Assembly (NCBI RefSeq): GCF_021130785.1
Contig: NC_060207.1
Coordinates: 190,486,001 to 190,550,000 of the forward strand
Origin: Homalodisca vitripennis
Taxonomy: Eukaryota > Arthropoda > Insecta > Hemiptera > Cicadellidae
Length of the DNA: 64,000 bases
Reading direction: 5' to 3'
Position 1 is the stretch's first letter. Every line of letters begins with the position of its first letter. The translations under genes and the position numbers were made by a program. This document shows positions 48,018 to 58,514 of the stretch, one piece after another. Under the pieces are notes generated by a model. The model was not told the origin of the DNA, searched no databases, and saw only the letters and a program-made list of their open reading frames with translations.

Positions 48018-49119
48018 CTATAATAGTTGCTCAAAGTGTCCTCCGTTGTTAGCAATGCGCGTTTTTTCGCACGACGAATCCACTCTTTTCTAGCGCAGTT
48101 TCATAACGTTTGGAGCATTCTTGATAGTTTCTGCCGCCTCTGTAATGCGATTACGTAACTCCTCTATGGTGTTAATCCGTTTTGAATAAACAATTGACTT
48201 CATCCAACCCCATAAGAAAAAGTCTGCTGGCGTGAGGTCAGGAGAACGTGGTGGCCATTTTACTGGTCCATTTCGACCAATCCATTGTCTACCGTATGTA
48301 TAATTTAAATAGTTTTTCACATCATTAGAAAAATGTGGAGGTGCTCCGTCGTGCATAAACCATGCATTTATTTCTGTTTTGAACAGGAATATCTTCCAAG
48401 AGGGTAGGCAGGTTTGTTCTTAAAAAATTTAAGTACGCTACTCCATTAAGTCGATTAGGGAGGAAAAATGGACCAATCAAATTATCACCCAGAACACCAA
48501 GCCATACATTGACTGATAATGTATGTTGAAAATGACTCGTCGCAGTTTCATGTGGGTTGTCGTACGCCCAAGTATGGGTATTACGAAAATTTACAATTCC
48601 ATTTCTAGTTAAAACAGGATTCATCAGTAACGAGAATACGCCGAAGAAAATACTGATGTCGTAAACAATTTCTTCTTAACCAGCGGCAGAACATCTTCCG
48701 TTTATTAAGATCTTGCGGTAATAAGTCTTGAACACGTGTTATATGGAATGGGTACAACTGTGCTTCATGAAGTGTCCGCCATTACGCTTGACTGGCAAAT
48801 ATTTAACTGACGTGATAATCGTCTGGTGCTTGTGGTTGGTGATAATTCTACAGCATTTATTATTGCTTGTTCATTATATTATAGTTCCTTGCGCTACGTT
48901 GACAACCAGTATCTATTCGCTTCGGTTTAAAGCTACCAGTTTCTCTAAGTCGTCTCTCCACAGCTTCAAATGTTTTGCGATCAGGTGTTCTTCGATGTGG
49001 AAAAGTATCACGATATTCCTGAAACTGCAGCTAAACCATTCTTGTTAACTTTGCCGTAAATCAGTATCATGTCCGTTATACTCTTCAAACGAATAAATAC
49101 CATTTACATTATCTGCCAT
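48018..49119 (-). pseudogene. DDE transposase, DUF4817 plus DD41D catalytic domain
   Basis: The minus-strand start at 49,119 (MADNVNGIYSFEEYNGHD) leads after frameshifts to a helix-turn-helix region with FNRS-type linker words. The DDE part reads NPVLTRNGIVNFRNTHTWAY, SVNVWLGVLGDNLIGPFFLP and LEDIPVQNRNKCMVYARRS. After a shift near 48,350 it continues MHDGAPPHFSNDVKNYLNYT and PPRSPDLTPADFFLWGWMKS. Counting from D of HDGA to D of PADFFL gives 41 residues between them. The first catalytic acid, expected just before the NPVLTRNG word, is in a damaged stretch. An in-frame stop at 48,090-48,092 precedes the usual terminal NGGHFEQLL. Not functional as read. Confidence 0.85.
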
Positions 49120-49377
49120 TATTTACTAAGATAATTAGATACACTTTTATAAAAATATTTAATAAAATATTTTTAAAATAAAATATTTAATAAAATATTT
49201 TATACACTTGTATAAAATATTTCCAAATAAATCACAGGATCTCACAAAATACAATCTTCACACGCCACAATACAAAAACCTCCATAAAGGTTATTCAAAT
49301 ATTACTTCATGAACTTAATTGTTGATCAGCTGATATTGCCAACCTTTGCAAAGAAAATATGACGATAAAAAGTGTTG

Positions 49378-49558
49378 AATAAATGATCAGCTGTTACTCA
49401 CAACCTAAACATTAGTTAATATTTTATGCAGATAAGAATATGCATTTTTGTGCGTCTGTTTTATTTTTAAATAAAGCTAAATTTCAATACCTATTATTAA
49501 TTTTTTTCCTAAGTAATTCACATGAATCTTTTCAGAATTAAATGTTCTACAAATCTGT
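49378..49558. repeat. Long TIR, right
   Basis: Inverted partner of 47,779-47,961. Confidence 0.85.
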
Positions 49559-49564
49559 TTAAGA

Positions 49565-49931
49565 AAAAAATGACCTTTATTTAACATTTATGGAAGTAAT
49601 CTTACGTTAAACTCAAAAATGTGTTATTTCTTTGCACCAATTCTTGTGTTTTACGTAAGATATCTCTGAAAGTATTGCATTTACAGCTCTGGGACGAATT
49701 TTAATAAATTTTTCAGATATAAAAACATAAAAAACAATCTTATTTGTATCTTTGTAACTACCTTTACCATTTTTTTACGGCCTGACTTCACCAAGGGTTC
49801 TGAAATCTTTCGCTAGGCGTAACTCGCTAACGAAGCGTTTCCGGGCATATGGTTATATGAACTTTTTTACTTGTTTTTAGCTATAAAAATAAGCTCCGAG
49901 AGATTGCCGTTTATTTTTGAATCACCCTGTA
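49565..49931 (+). mobile_element. Right half of a second, diverged foldback MITE
   Basis: Positions 49,796-49,931 match the right arm and tip of the element at 47,585-47,776, in the same orientation. Shared words are GAAATCTTTCGCTAG.TGTAACTCGCTAACGAAGCG-type blocks and a GAATCACCCTGTATATA tip. Sequence left of this (49,565-49,790) resembles the other MITE interior only loosely. The left arm is absent, so the copy is truncated, perhaps by the neighbouring insertion. Confidence 0.7.
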
Positions 49932-49934
49932 TAT

Positions 49935-50140
49935 ATATTATGGGTTAGTACAACAACGAATACAGTAATTAAATATTAAAGAGTAAATAACATAGTAATT
50001 AAATCATTTGTCTTTAATTTTTATGTGGTGTAGGACTGTCATATCCCTCTCTTCCACTGAAAACCAACCGCATGATGACTTCGTTCTCGGCATTGGTTAT
50101 ATTCTTGGCTAGTTATAAATTCCGTACTTAACTCGTAAAC
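49935..50140. other. Non-coding spacer
   Basis: AT-rich, with no feature recognised. Confidence 0.5.
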
Positions 50141-50146
50141 TGTGTA

Positions 50147-50370
50147 CATAGACCACAATGTCTATTAGAGTCTAATGTGGAGCCTGACCACTATAGACTG
50201 TTGCGCATAAATTACTGTAATGTACTGTGCGGGTCTGACCGATATTGGGGTAGTGTGGGTTTGCCCTGCGGTTGGCTTTATGTGTGACACACTGTATATA
50301 TCAGGCCTTATGTGCTTTAGTAAACACTATAATCCAACTATAACAGTAAATATAATGTGAGTGCAGTCTA
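50147..50370 (+). repeat. Dispersed repeat family D, copy 1
   Basis: About 220 bases that recur at 63,555-63,765 in the same orientation with roughly 85 percent identity by eye. The core includes CCTGACCACTATAGACTGT, GACCGATATTGGGGTAGTGT and TTTGCCCTGCGGTTGGCTTT. In one minus-strand frame both copies stay open for about 35-40 codons, with RRANPHYPNIGQTRTVHYSN in copy 1. This hints at a coding fragment of an unidentified element, but no known domain is seen. Confidence 0.75.
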
Positions 50371-51059
50371 GAGTAGGATTTTGAAGCATGTAATATTCTA
50401 ATTATGAGCAACTAATAGTAAGTATTCGTAACTAGTAATTACTCGTACTCACAATCAGCAACCGTATCACACACTGTTGATGTTGCTGTCATTGTTCTGT
50501 CCGTATAATGGTCTTGCTATGTAATTAAGTTTATGTGGGCCGCTCCGTACATTTATGAGATCCATACTGTAGTGAAGGTGTTGTACGCCTGATGTACACA
50601 CAAAAATTTAATTTTAGGAAACATTGTAAATAGTTATTACACAAAAGTTTTGGAAAAATTATCAAAAATTAGATTTTTGACCTTGAAGTGGTTCTTTTTA
50701 ATATTAGTTCCCTCCTTGCCATTAGCCTACTTCTTTCCTCCACATGCATTGCAAGTCCCTATTCCCCAAACTCTGAAGGAGGGATTTTATTTAATGAATC
50801 ATTGAGTAGAAACTGGATAAATATGACAAAACGACAATCAGATTAAAATTTCTAGAAATATGGTTAATTTTTATCACGATTTTATCTTTATCTGCCAGGT
50901 TGCTTGGTCACTAATCAGTTTGTAAAAACGATAATGGTTATTTTTGAGGATTGAGAGTTATTGCAAAGTAAAATTTAATTCGATTTCATATAGCAGGAAC
51001 AGAATCTACTTCAATATAAATTAAAAACAAGTTTCTGAAAACTTAAAAGGTATTATCAC

Positions 51060-51145
51060 TCTGGTAAAATTTTTAACTATATCTTTTTGTCTTTCTGTCC
51101 GCACAATATCTTGAAAACAAACTGTAGATTTGAAATTTTGCAATT
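51060..51145 (-). repeat. Dispersed repeat family E, reverse copy
   Basis: On the minus strand: AAATTTCAAATCTACAGTTT, then CAAGATATTGTGCGGACAGA and AAGACA. The same order of words is found at 3175-3310. Confidence 0.5.
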
Positions 51146-51294
51146 TTTTTCTTTAATTTCTAAGCATTACCGTGGTCAATAATTATGTATTTAACTTTAT
51201 CTAATTTTACTCAAGAGCGAAATTTTTTACATTGGCCTTATGTTTATTGACCTCTATAAAATTTCCGAATAAATAAACTATATATATAATATAT

Positions 51295-51314
51295 GTGTGT
51301 GTGTGTGTTTATTT

Positions 51315-51404
<90 letters not shown>
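51295..51404. repeat. (GT)n microsatellite
   Basis: Two GT runs, 51,295-51,308 and 51,317-51,404, split by TTATTTGG. A second short (GT)n lies at 54,145-54,163. Any histidine-threonine open frame here is an artefact of the repeat. Confidence 0.95.
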
Positions 51405-51407
<3 letters not shown>

Positions 51408-51409
51408 CT

Positions 51410-52425
51410 CATAGTTATTTTATTTGAAATAACATGTTTTACTGAATTTAAGAAGTACAAGGTGTAAACTAAACATGTAACTAGATCTATATTTTTCTAT
51501 TTGTTTGAGTCTGAACCACTATTAGCAAGGGAATATTGTGCACGTCAAAAGAATACGTAGAGACACTCCCTATACCATTACTAGCACCTCTGCATAGATC
51601 GTGTTACATATTATTATTCTTGTTTTGCAATACATATGAACAAAATTAAACTGCTGTTTGGCTGATTAAGTAGAAAAGTTAATTAAATTAATTTTACTTG
51701 TCTTAACAAGTATTAAATATCAAACATTACACGTACTTTACAATTTTATCGTGTTACTTATTTAAAGATTTCATTCATTCTGACCGAGGAAAAAGCAAAA
51801 CACAGACATTTTTAGTGAAATATAAGAATTTAAATTCAAAATCATTTATTTCTCACGTACATTTACTTGTTTTGAGAATAGTCAGTACTACTATACACAA
51901 AGCAATTAAATGTTAAACGTAATCTTGAAAAGTGTTTTTATTATTAGTGCAATATTAAATCTGGCTGAATAATTGAAAACTAAGTAACAGATTGTAACAG
52001 ATGTTGGAGGTCGGCGCTGAACAAGCTGAGTCGCTGCTCTCATCTATATACTAGACTAAAATATATGATCACGTTTATTTACTGGACTAACTTACTTTAC
52101 TACACGCAACAAACAGTTTTTCACTATTGTTGCGATGGCCGTCTTGCGCCGTTTCGCCTCTCCGATGGATTTGAACACCTCTAATAAACCAAATTTAACC
52201 TAAGTATCGTTAGTAATTAATTTTGTTCCATTTTAATTATTTGCACTATAGCAAATAACATACCTTATTTTTATATGATCTTTTATATCAAATAATTAGA
52301 CTATTGGGTATTGTGGCATAATTAATGTTGTCTGTGGCCTACAAATTACACAGATTATTTTAGATTTCATACTTAATAATTGTTTTGAAAATAGATATAA
52401 AATAATTTATTATTATTAAGGATAA
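51410..52425. other. AT-rich non-coding DNA, no gene seen
   Basis: A less AT-rich patch at 52,000-52,200 may be the body of the non-LTR element whose tail follows. No frame was recognised. Confidence 0.5.
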
Positions 52426-52429
52426 CTAT

Positions 52430-52572
52430 TATGTATGATACCGCTGTGCACAGCAACTAGAAACTGACTCGTCACCACGCACAAGCCTCTATGGCCCATA
52501 TGGGACTAGTTTCATTTATATTATGTGTACTGTGCTTGAAATAAATTTGATTTTGATTTGATTTGATTTGAG
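52430..52572 (+). mobile_element. Non-LTR retrotransposon 3' end with (TTTGAT)n tail
   Basis: CCTCTATGGCCCATATGGGA and ACTGTGCTTGAAATAAATTT lead into TTTTGATTTGATTTGATTTG, ending at 52,572. A short AATAAA word directly before a tandem TTTGAT tail is the usual 3' end of insect non-LTR elements. The coding part would lie to the left on the plus strand but is not recognisable. Confidence 0.6.
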
Positions 52573-52673
52573 ATAAAATGTCTGTAATGTGGATATCGTT
52601 TACTGGTATGGGTGAGTGGGGCAAAAAATTCAGCGAGTAAGTAAAAAAAATTATTTTACGTGGAAGTCTTTAA

Positions 52674-53130
52674 CATTATTATTTGACGCCAAGAAAAACC
52701 AGTATCCCAGTGAACACCTAATAAACAAACTGAATCTTCCTCAGTGATGTTGACCTCCTCCAGAGCAACCACGCTCTTAGAAACTGTCTGAGATCGAAAG
52801 TGAACAATGGATGTTTAGTCGACGTTGAGGAATAAGTCGTTACTAATGATTCAGGAATTGATTTTGTTAATTATAGAGTTTAATTGAAAAATGTAATCTT
52901 ATTGAAGAGTCTGCCTGAACAATGATTGAAATATCATCAGCGTATTGAGTAACGCGAGCGTTAGAAACACAATAACGTAAGTCGTTCTCATATAATGTAA
53001 AGAGAACAGGCCCCAAAATACAGCCTTAAGGAACTCCTATGGAGACCTCAACAAAATCTGACTTTGCCGTGCCAAAAGATTCAGTAAGTTGAACACTCTG
53101 GTAATGATTTGAAAGATAAGACTCATGATA
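52674..53130 (-). pseudogene. Non-LTR reverse transcriptase pseudogene
   Basis: One frame on the minus strand reads ESYLSNHYQSVQL at about 53,125, then FVEVSIGVP. A stop (53,026-53,028) sits at the usual glutamine of VPQG, and the frame continues GCILGPVLFTLYENDLRYCV. The catalytic box QYADDIS follows at 52,933-52,944. Further on, EVNITEEDSVCLLGVHWDTG and FSWRQI (about 52,675-52,750, shifted frame) matches the LGV..D..LSW motif after the palm. These are RT domains 4 to 7 of Jockey/CR1-like elements. The stop is one C-to-T change from glutamine. It is antisense to the tail at 52,430-52,572, so the two are different insertions. Confidence 0.85.
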
Positions 53131-53134
53131 GACT

Positions 53135-55840
53135 CAAAGATAAGAATCATTCCGTGAGATAAAACTTGATAAACCGTTGATAAATGCGAGCCATTACATT
53201 TTTTATGCATTAAGTTCTTCACGTATGACAGTTTGACAGTAGAACAGTGCGTTTAACGAACAACAATTTGATTTTCCCCTTTGACTCTCTAGCCACAGCT
53301 CAGATGATTTGTCATCCTCAGCATTACTGTCACGTTCCCTCCGGAAGTGAACGCGACTTCCTACAAATCCATAATAACCAACCTGGAATAGGGTTTGAAA
53401 CAACTCATTAATACTCAATAAGTTTGAAAAATGAATATTTCCACTATCTGAGGTGTTATGTACCATTCAAAAATTTCCATTCAATTTTAATATTCAATTT
53501 GGCGTGTTTCTAAAAATATTTAGTTATATTGTATTATTACAGCATATTAATCTATTATCTATTAAAGCAATTAAACATTTCTACGTAATATTACAAACAT
53601 TAACATCCTATAATTAATACAGTTAATACTGAGAATAACCGTGAAAACAATGTTACAAATATAATTGTTCATTTAGTAGCTAAAGCATTATACAATTGTT
53701 AGCTTTTCCAGTCAAGGAGAAACTAAATGAGTTGATGTCTGTTCTAAATCTGAAAGTTTCCTTTCTACCATGCCGTAGAAAATAAAATAACACACGATAT
53801 TGAAACGAAAATAATATCGAAAAAACGTTATTAAGTTTTCTCCAAGAAACGCTGGCCGGTTAGGGATTGATATATCACTTGAGTTATCCTCTGAGACGGT
53901 GACACATTACTAGCTTTCTCCTGCAGTGGCGTTGAGATCTGAAGGTCTGTATTATTTCTGGATATCTACGCTTATACTGACTGAAGCTTTCTTAGTTTGC
54001 CTTTAGTGACTGAATAAATATTTTGTCAGTATACACATTCATAGCATTTTAAAGTTGATAAATAATAGCAATACTTAAAATTGTTCTTTTTTCTTTAAAC
54101 TGTTTAGTGGCATTATACTTACAAGCAATAATATATGTTTTATATGTGTGTGTGTGTGTGTGTTTGTTTAAACTAATTAAAATAAATTTTTTGAATATGA
54201 TTGTTTTGTGCCCTATTTCTTTGGGCTTTCTATATTTTGTCAAACTATTAGATATAAATCTAAAACATTTATGATCGGAAACTTTTTTTGTAACTCAAAA
54301 AGATCATATTGTGGCAAAATTTTTCAAAAATCTTCATAATAAAGAGAAATCTTTTGCAAAATAGTCTTATTTCTACTTCTAATAAATAATATATTAATTT
54401 TACTCACTATTTAACGTAAAGAATTAAATTTTTGAAAATCTAAAACAACCATCCAAGTTTTAATATGTTAACTATTTCAATATAGTATTAAACAAAAGTA
54501 TCTCTAGCAAAGTGCATGTACATCGTATAAAATATGGCATTAAAATATTTGTTTGAATAAAAAAAAACTTTTAACAGTCCCAAAAAATTGGGCAAAGATT
54601 ACAGTATTTTCATTTTCATTTTCACACATTACTGTATACATGATTTTAATTTTGAATTGGTATTGCTACTGCCCCATCTTTTAGCTACAATGTTATAGAG
54701 TAGACATTAACTAATACAGCTTACCATAAAATCAGAAATTAAAATAGTTTTATGTTTCAATTATCTCCAAATTTAGATATTATTGCAAAGCACCATTTTA
54801 ATTTCCAACAAACATTATAATAATTACACACTTTATGCCATTTTAATTTTGAATTGGTAATGAAATCGTCCCATCTATCAGGCGCAATGTGGTGAGTCAA
54901 CATTTTGCGTTTAAATATTCTCCAAATACAGGTAATATTAAAGAAGTATTTGTCTTTACTGTACGAAACTTGACATACTTAGTGAACACATCATGCAGAA
55001 GGTAACGGATAGCGATGTGATACTTTACACATATACTGAGAGCAAGCTCTGTGTTGCGAGTCAGTTGACATGATTCAACATTCAAAACATGTCACAACAA
55101 TTCCTTACCAGATCTACATATTCATCGCCAGGTTATATTTTATTCAACCAACAATTTTATTCAAGAAACTGTTTATGATATATCATGCTATAAATATTTA
55201 CACGTTGTCATTTCCAATACTCCACCTTCACTGCTAGTCTATATTGAGTATTGTGTCTGGAAGCTACTCGTATTAATGCTTTTGCCGCAGGCAACGTGTT
55301 AACATGCTCTCTCTTTCCTTACCGTTAAAGTAATAAATAAATTTGGGTTGTTAAATTTAATTTATCCATTTCTTTTCAATATAACATCACGTTCCAAATA
55401 TGTTAGATTGTTCAATAAATTAACATTAAAGAGTATCATATTTGATTTAAAAGAAGTTTTTATATAGCATTTTTACAAAAATGTATATCCATTGTTAAAT
55501 ATACAAGTAAAGGAAAATTATACATATGTAAACTATGCTGGGTTGAATATCGCATATCGGTTTCACATTGTTCTATACATTATTAGCATTATTTTAATAG
55601 GAAATTAAATCACGTGTTAAGTTTTTCTTGATAATTTTAATTCTAACGTACATTTTATATCCATAACTAATTAATTTCATAATGTTATTTTATAACGGAA
55701 TTTAATAAATCAAAAGACAATAAGTTAGAGTATGCTAGGCCACATGTCGTATAATATTGTTTGCTGAATTTGTATTCCAAATTTAAATCCTATAATTCAT
55801 TTCATTCTCGAAAAAAGACATTTCAAAATAATAATAAAAA
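53135..55840. other. AT-rich non-coding DNA
   Basis: An 87-codon minus-strand frame at 53,203-53,466 with a basic stretch (VGSRVHFRRERDSNAEDDKS) lies just upstream of the RT pseudogene. It is less AT-rich than its surroundings but shows no domain I recognise. Two segments near 54,655-54,720 and 54,845-54,905 share TTTTAATTTTGAATTGGTA, then CCCATCT and a CAATGT..TA.AGT-type word, a small direct duplication ~190 bp apart. Confidence 0.5.
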
Positions 55841-55844
55841 AACA

Positions 55845-55940
55845 GACAGACAAAATCAAATGTGGCAGCTTATAAGTGATTAGGCAGTAAGGAAGCTCAG
55901 CAAAGCCCCACAGAAGGTCATGCACCATCATATAACTAAT
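55845..55940 (+). repeat. Dispersed repeat family E, partial copy
   Basis: Contains CAGACAGACAAAATCAAATG and ends CTCAGCAAAGCCCCACAGAA then GGTCATGCACCATCATATA. The ending matches 63,950-64,000. Confidence 0.45.
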
Positions 55941-56184
55941 TCTTGCCTATTTACAAATGAAATCTTTTGCAAAATTATAAGTCTACAGATAAAACTTCCT
56001 TTTAGATAGTTAGGCTACGTGCTCTACTATGTTACATACTCCAATATGACATGGTCGTATTCTACTTGTTTAAAAATTGAGTTAATCTGCCAGTTTTTAT
56101 TACCAATAATACAAATGTTATAATCTTCTCTAACACTCAGCAAAATCTTGTGTGAAATGTACCGTCATAGAGTTTGTTGTTTAT

Positions 56185-56280
56185 ACAGAAATTACCTTTA
56201 TGCAAAAATTCAAATCTGTAGATAAGTTCGTTCTCAAGTGAGGACAGACAGAGACTGAAATGAAATGTTTCCGCCTTCTT
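56185..56280 (+). repeat. Dispersed repeat family E, copy
   Basis: AAAAATTCAAATCTGTAGAT, CTCAAGTGAGGACAGACAGA and GAAATGAAATGTTTCC, in the same order as at 63,826-63,930. Confidence 0.5.
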
Positions 56281-56677
56281 CTTAAAGTTCACCCAACAAG
56301 TAAGTAAAGCCAATAACATTTATTGTAAAAAGCAAAACACCATATAACATACCACGAAAATTTACTTTTAATATTAACAAGTAGACAGCTACAAATCACT
56401 GTCACGTATCATTTATTTTCTATGTGTTTTATTTAAATGTTATCTTAAATTAAATGAAGCGTTACAAAACAATGAACAAAGATGTCACAATGGATACTCG
56501 TGGATATAAACGTACGTACGGATGAGTTGCCGCGACGAGTTTATATATTAAAGTAATTCTCCATGTCATTGTACATGTTTCAGTGTATTTAAGTATATGG
56601 AATATAGTTATTTTTATTTTAATAATTCGTAGTTTCTATATATCCGGCTGTTTAGTATGGCGTGTAATAATTAAATA

Positions 56678-56709
56678 GATTAACTACGAGTAACTATTCG
56701 TAGTTAATC
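56678..56709. repeat. Perfect 12-bp-arm hairpin
   Basis: GATTAACTACGA (56,678-56,689) and its exact complement (56,698-56,709) with an 8-nt loop. Surroundings are AT-rich and non-coding. Confidence 0.75.
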
Positions 56710-56714
56710 GAATA

Positions 56715-58115
56715 GTTTAATTTAATTCGTATAATTTAAATGCATAAATTAATAACATTCCACCTTGACAGAAACAAGACATTTTTTATTTTTGAACATT
56801 TCAAAACGGTTAAACTTGTTCATTAGATATCAGTTTCATTACTACTTTTTCATTTACTTCATAAAATTGCAATGTAATTAATGAAGTCACTGTGTTCGTC
56901 ATATTGCTAATACAAACAATTATACGCCTGAAATGTAATTATTATAAAACATAAGTGTTTAGTTGATACACTTATACATACAAAAATATCTTGAAAATAA
57001 ATTGAATAAGTTAGATTATACGATAATAATATTATGTGTGCTGTAAGTCTTCATAAGATGAGAATTAAAATATTCACGTAATAGAAGATTTCAGTTTTCT
57101 ACTGGAAATGTTATAAACCACCGATGGGCTTATTAATTGAAGTTTTAAATAGTTTATGCAGACAAATAGTACATAACTATTAGTAAAAAATATTACAGTA
57201 TTTGATTCTTAAATATTTTACTCGAGTAATAAAACATGCACATTTTAGTGCGAAAATACTTATCAAGTACTTTCCGTATAATTGAGTTAACAATTTAACT
57301 TCAATTAATTCCTTGTTTTCCAGTAAGAAATAAGGCACACGTAAAGGCAGCAGTAGAGTGTACTCAAAAGCGTGCTGAAGCTGATGCAGTGGTTTAAGCT
57401 CAAAGCTGTAAGCCTCTTAACTGAAGATTAGGTCTCTGAAGGCTCAATTATATCAATTGAACACCCGTCAAGACTTTATCTTAAATCTTGCAATCTTTAT
57501 AAAGAGCTCAATATTTACCAAATTGTTGATCTCTTTAATCTACGAACTCAAGCCCCTGTAGTATACAAAAAGTAAATGTACTTTAACTCAGGAACACTAT
57601 GACATGGTAGGACAATGGAATTTTAACTCTGAAGGTTTTTAATTTTTCACAACGTTTGTCTTGTAAAATTTTTACACGTAAATATTTTGAAACTAAATTC
57701 ATAATCATATCATTTTTTTATAGATTTGTTTAGATATTTTTATCATCAAAAATATCACTCAATATGGCAACTGTTCTATATTAATTTATAAAAGCAAACT
57801 TATCATTTTCCATTACTTTTTAACGAAATATAAATTAGTTCAGTGCCACAGTGAAACTATAAACTGTGGATAGAATCGTTTTATTTTGCAAGACTTTTAA
57901 ATAAAGTCTGCTTCTCTTTTTTTTCTTGTTTTAGAACAGTGTGTTCACCGGATTAAGTGTGTTTTTATGGTATTTTAAAACAAATATTAATTATAAGAGT
58001 TTATTCTTTTTACGAACAATAACTACATTATGTGACATTATGTTAAATTCTATCCACTTTATTTGTGGTTTGAGTCAAGACTATAAGAAATATGTTGGCA
58101 TAAGTACCTATGTCA
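56715..58115. other. AT-rich non-coding DNA, no gene seen
   Basis: A short less AT-rich patch at 57,325-57,480 has a 24-codon open frame without a recognised domain. Nothing else was seen. Confidence 0.5.
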
Positions 58116-58120
58116 TAATG

Positions 58121-58512
58121 TGAAAAGTTTACAGATAAGGGACAACACATATGCATGACAAGAGTCCCAGATTCTTAATACCAAACTAACCCCAATGTCA
58201 ATATTTGCTGATATTGTTGACAGCTTGCTCAGCACTGTTGACTTAATATTGTAACAAGTTTACAAAGCAAGGACAATGCCAATGTATGACACGAGTCCCA
58301 GATTCATAATACAAAACTATTCACCCCAATGTCGATAGTTGCTGATATTGTTGACAGCTTGCTCAGCACTGTTGACTTAATGTTGTAACAAGTTTACAGA
58401 GCAAGGACAATGTCAATGTATGACACGAGTCCCAGTTTAATGATACCAACCTATTCACCTTAATGTGGATAGATGCTGATATTTGTTGACAGCTTGCACA
58501 GTACGGATGACA
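58121..58512. repeat. Tandem array of three ~132-bp units
   Basis: The word GAGTCCCAG begins at 58,162, 58,293 and 58,427, giving periods of 131 and 134. Each unit has AAGTTTACA.A..AAGGACA, TGACACGAGTCCCAG-like, CAATGT.GATA and TGCTGATATTGTTGACAGCT then TGC.CAG. Copies 1 and 2 are closest. No coding or conserved regulatory palindrome was seen. Confidence 0.9.
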
Positions 58513-58514
58513 TC

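Larger units (their letters stand above)
47779..49558 (-). mobile_element. Tc1/mariner-type element with ~180-bp TIRs (DD41D type)
   Basis: Inverted repeats of about 182 bp lie at 47,779-47,961 and 49,378-49,558. Each starts ACAG(G/A)TTTGTAGAA and ends AGTAACAGCTGATCATTTAT; I see only a few differences between the arms. Between them is one leftward transposase pseudogene (48,018-49,119). Total length is 1,780 bp. Long TIRs are unusual for classical mariner but occur in some Tc1/mariner branches. The left end abuts the tip of the foldback MITE at a TATA, suggesting insertion at or beside its TA target. Confidence 0.85.

Noticed and set aside
51278..51460. A minus-strand open frame of alternating histidine and threonine
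   Set aside because: It is the translation of the (GT)n microsatellite and has no other support.
53203..53466. An 87-codon minus-strand frame with a basic, charged stretch
   Set aside because: No domain recognised; it lies next to an RT pseudogene and may be part of its decayed element. Kept only as a note.
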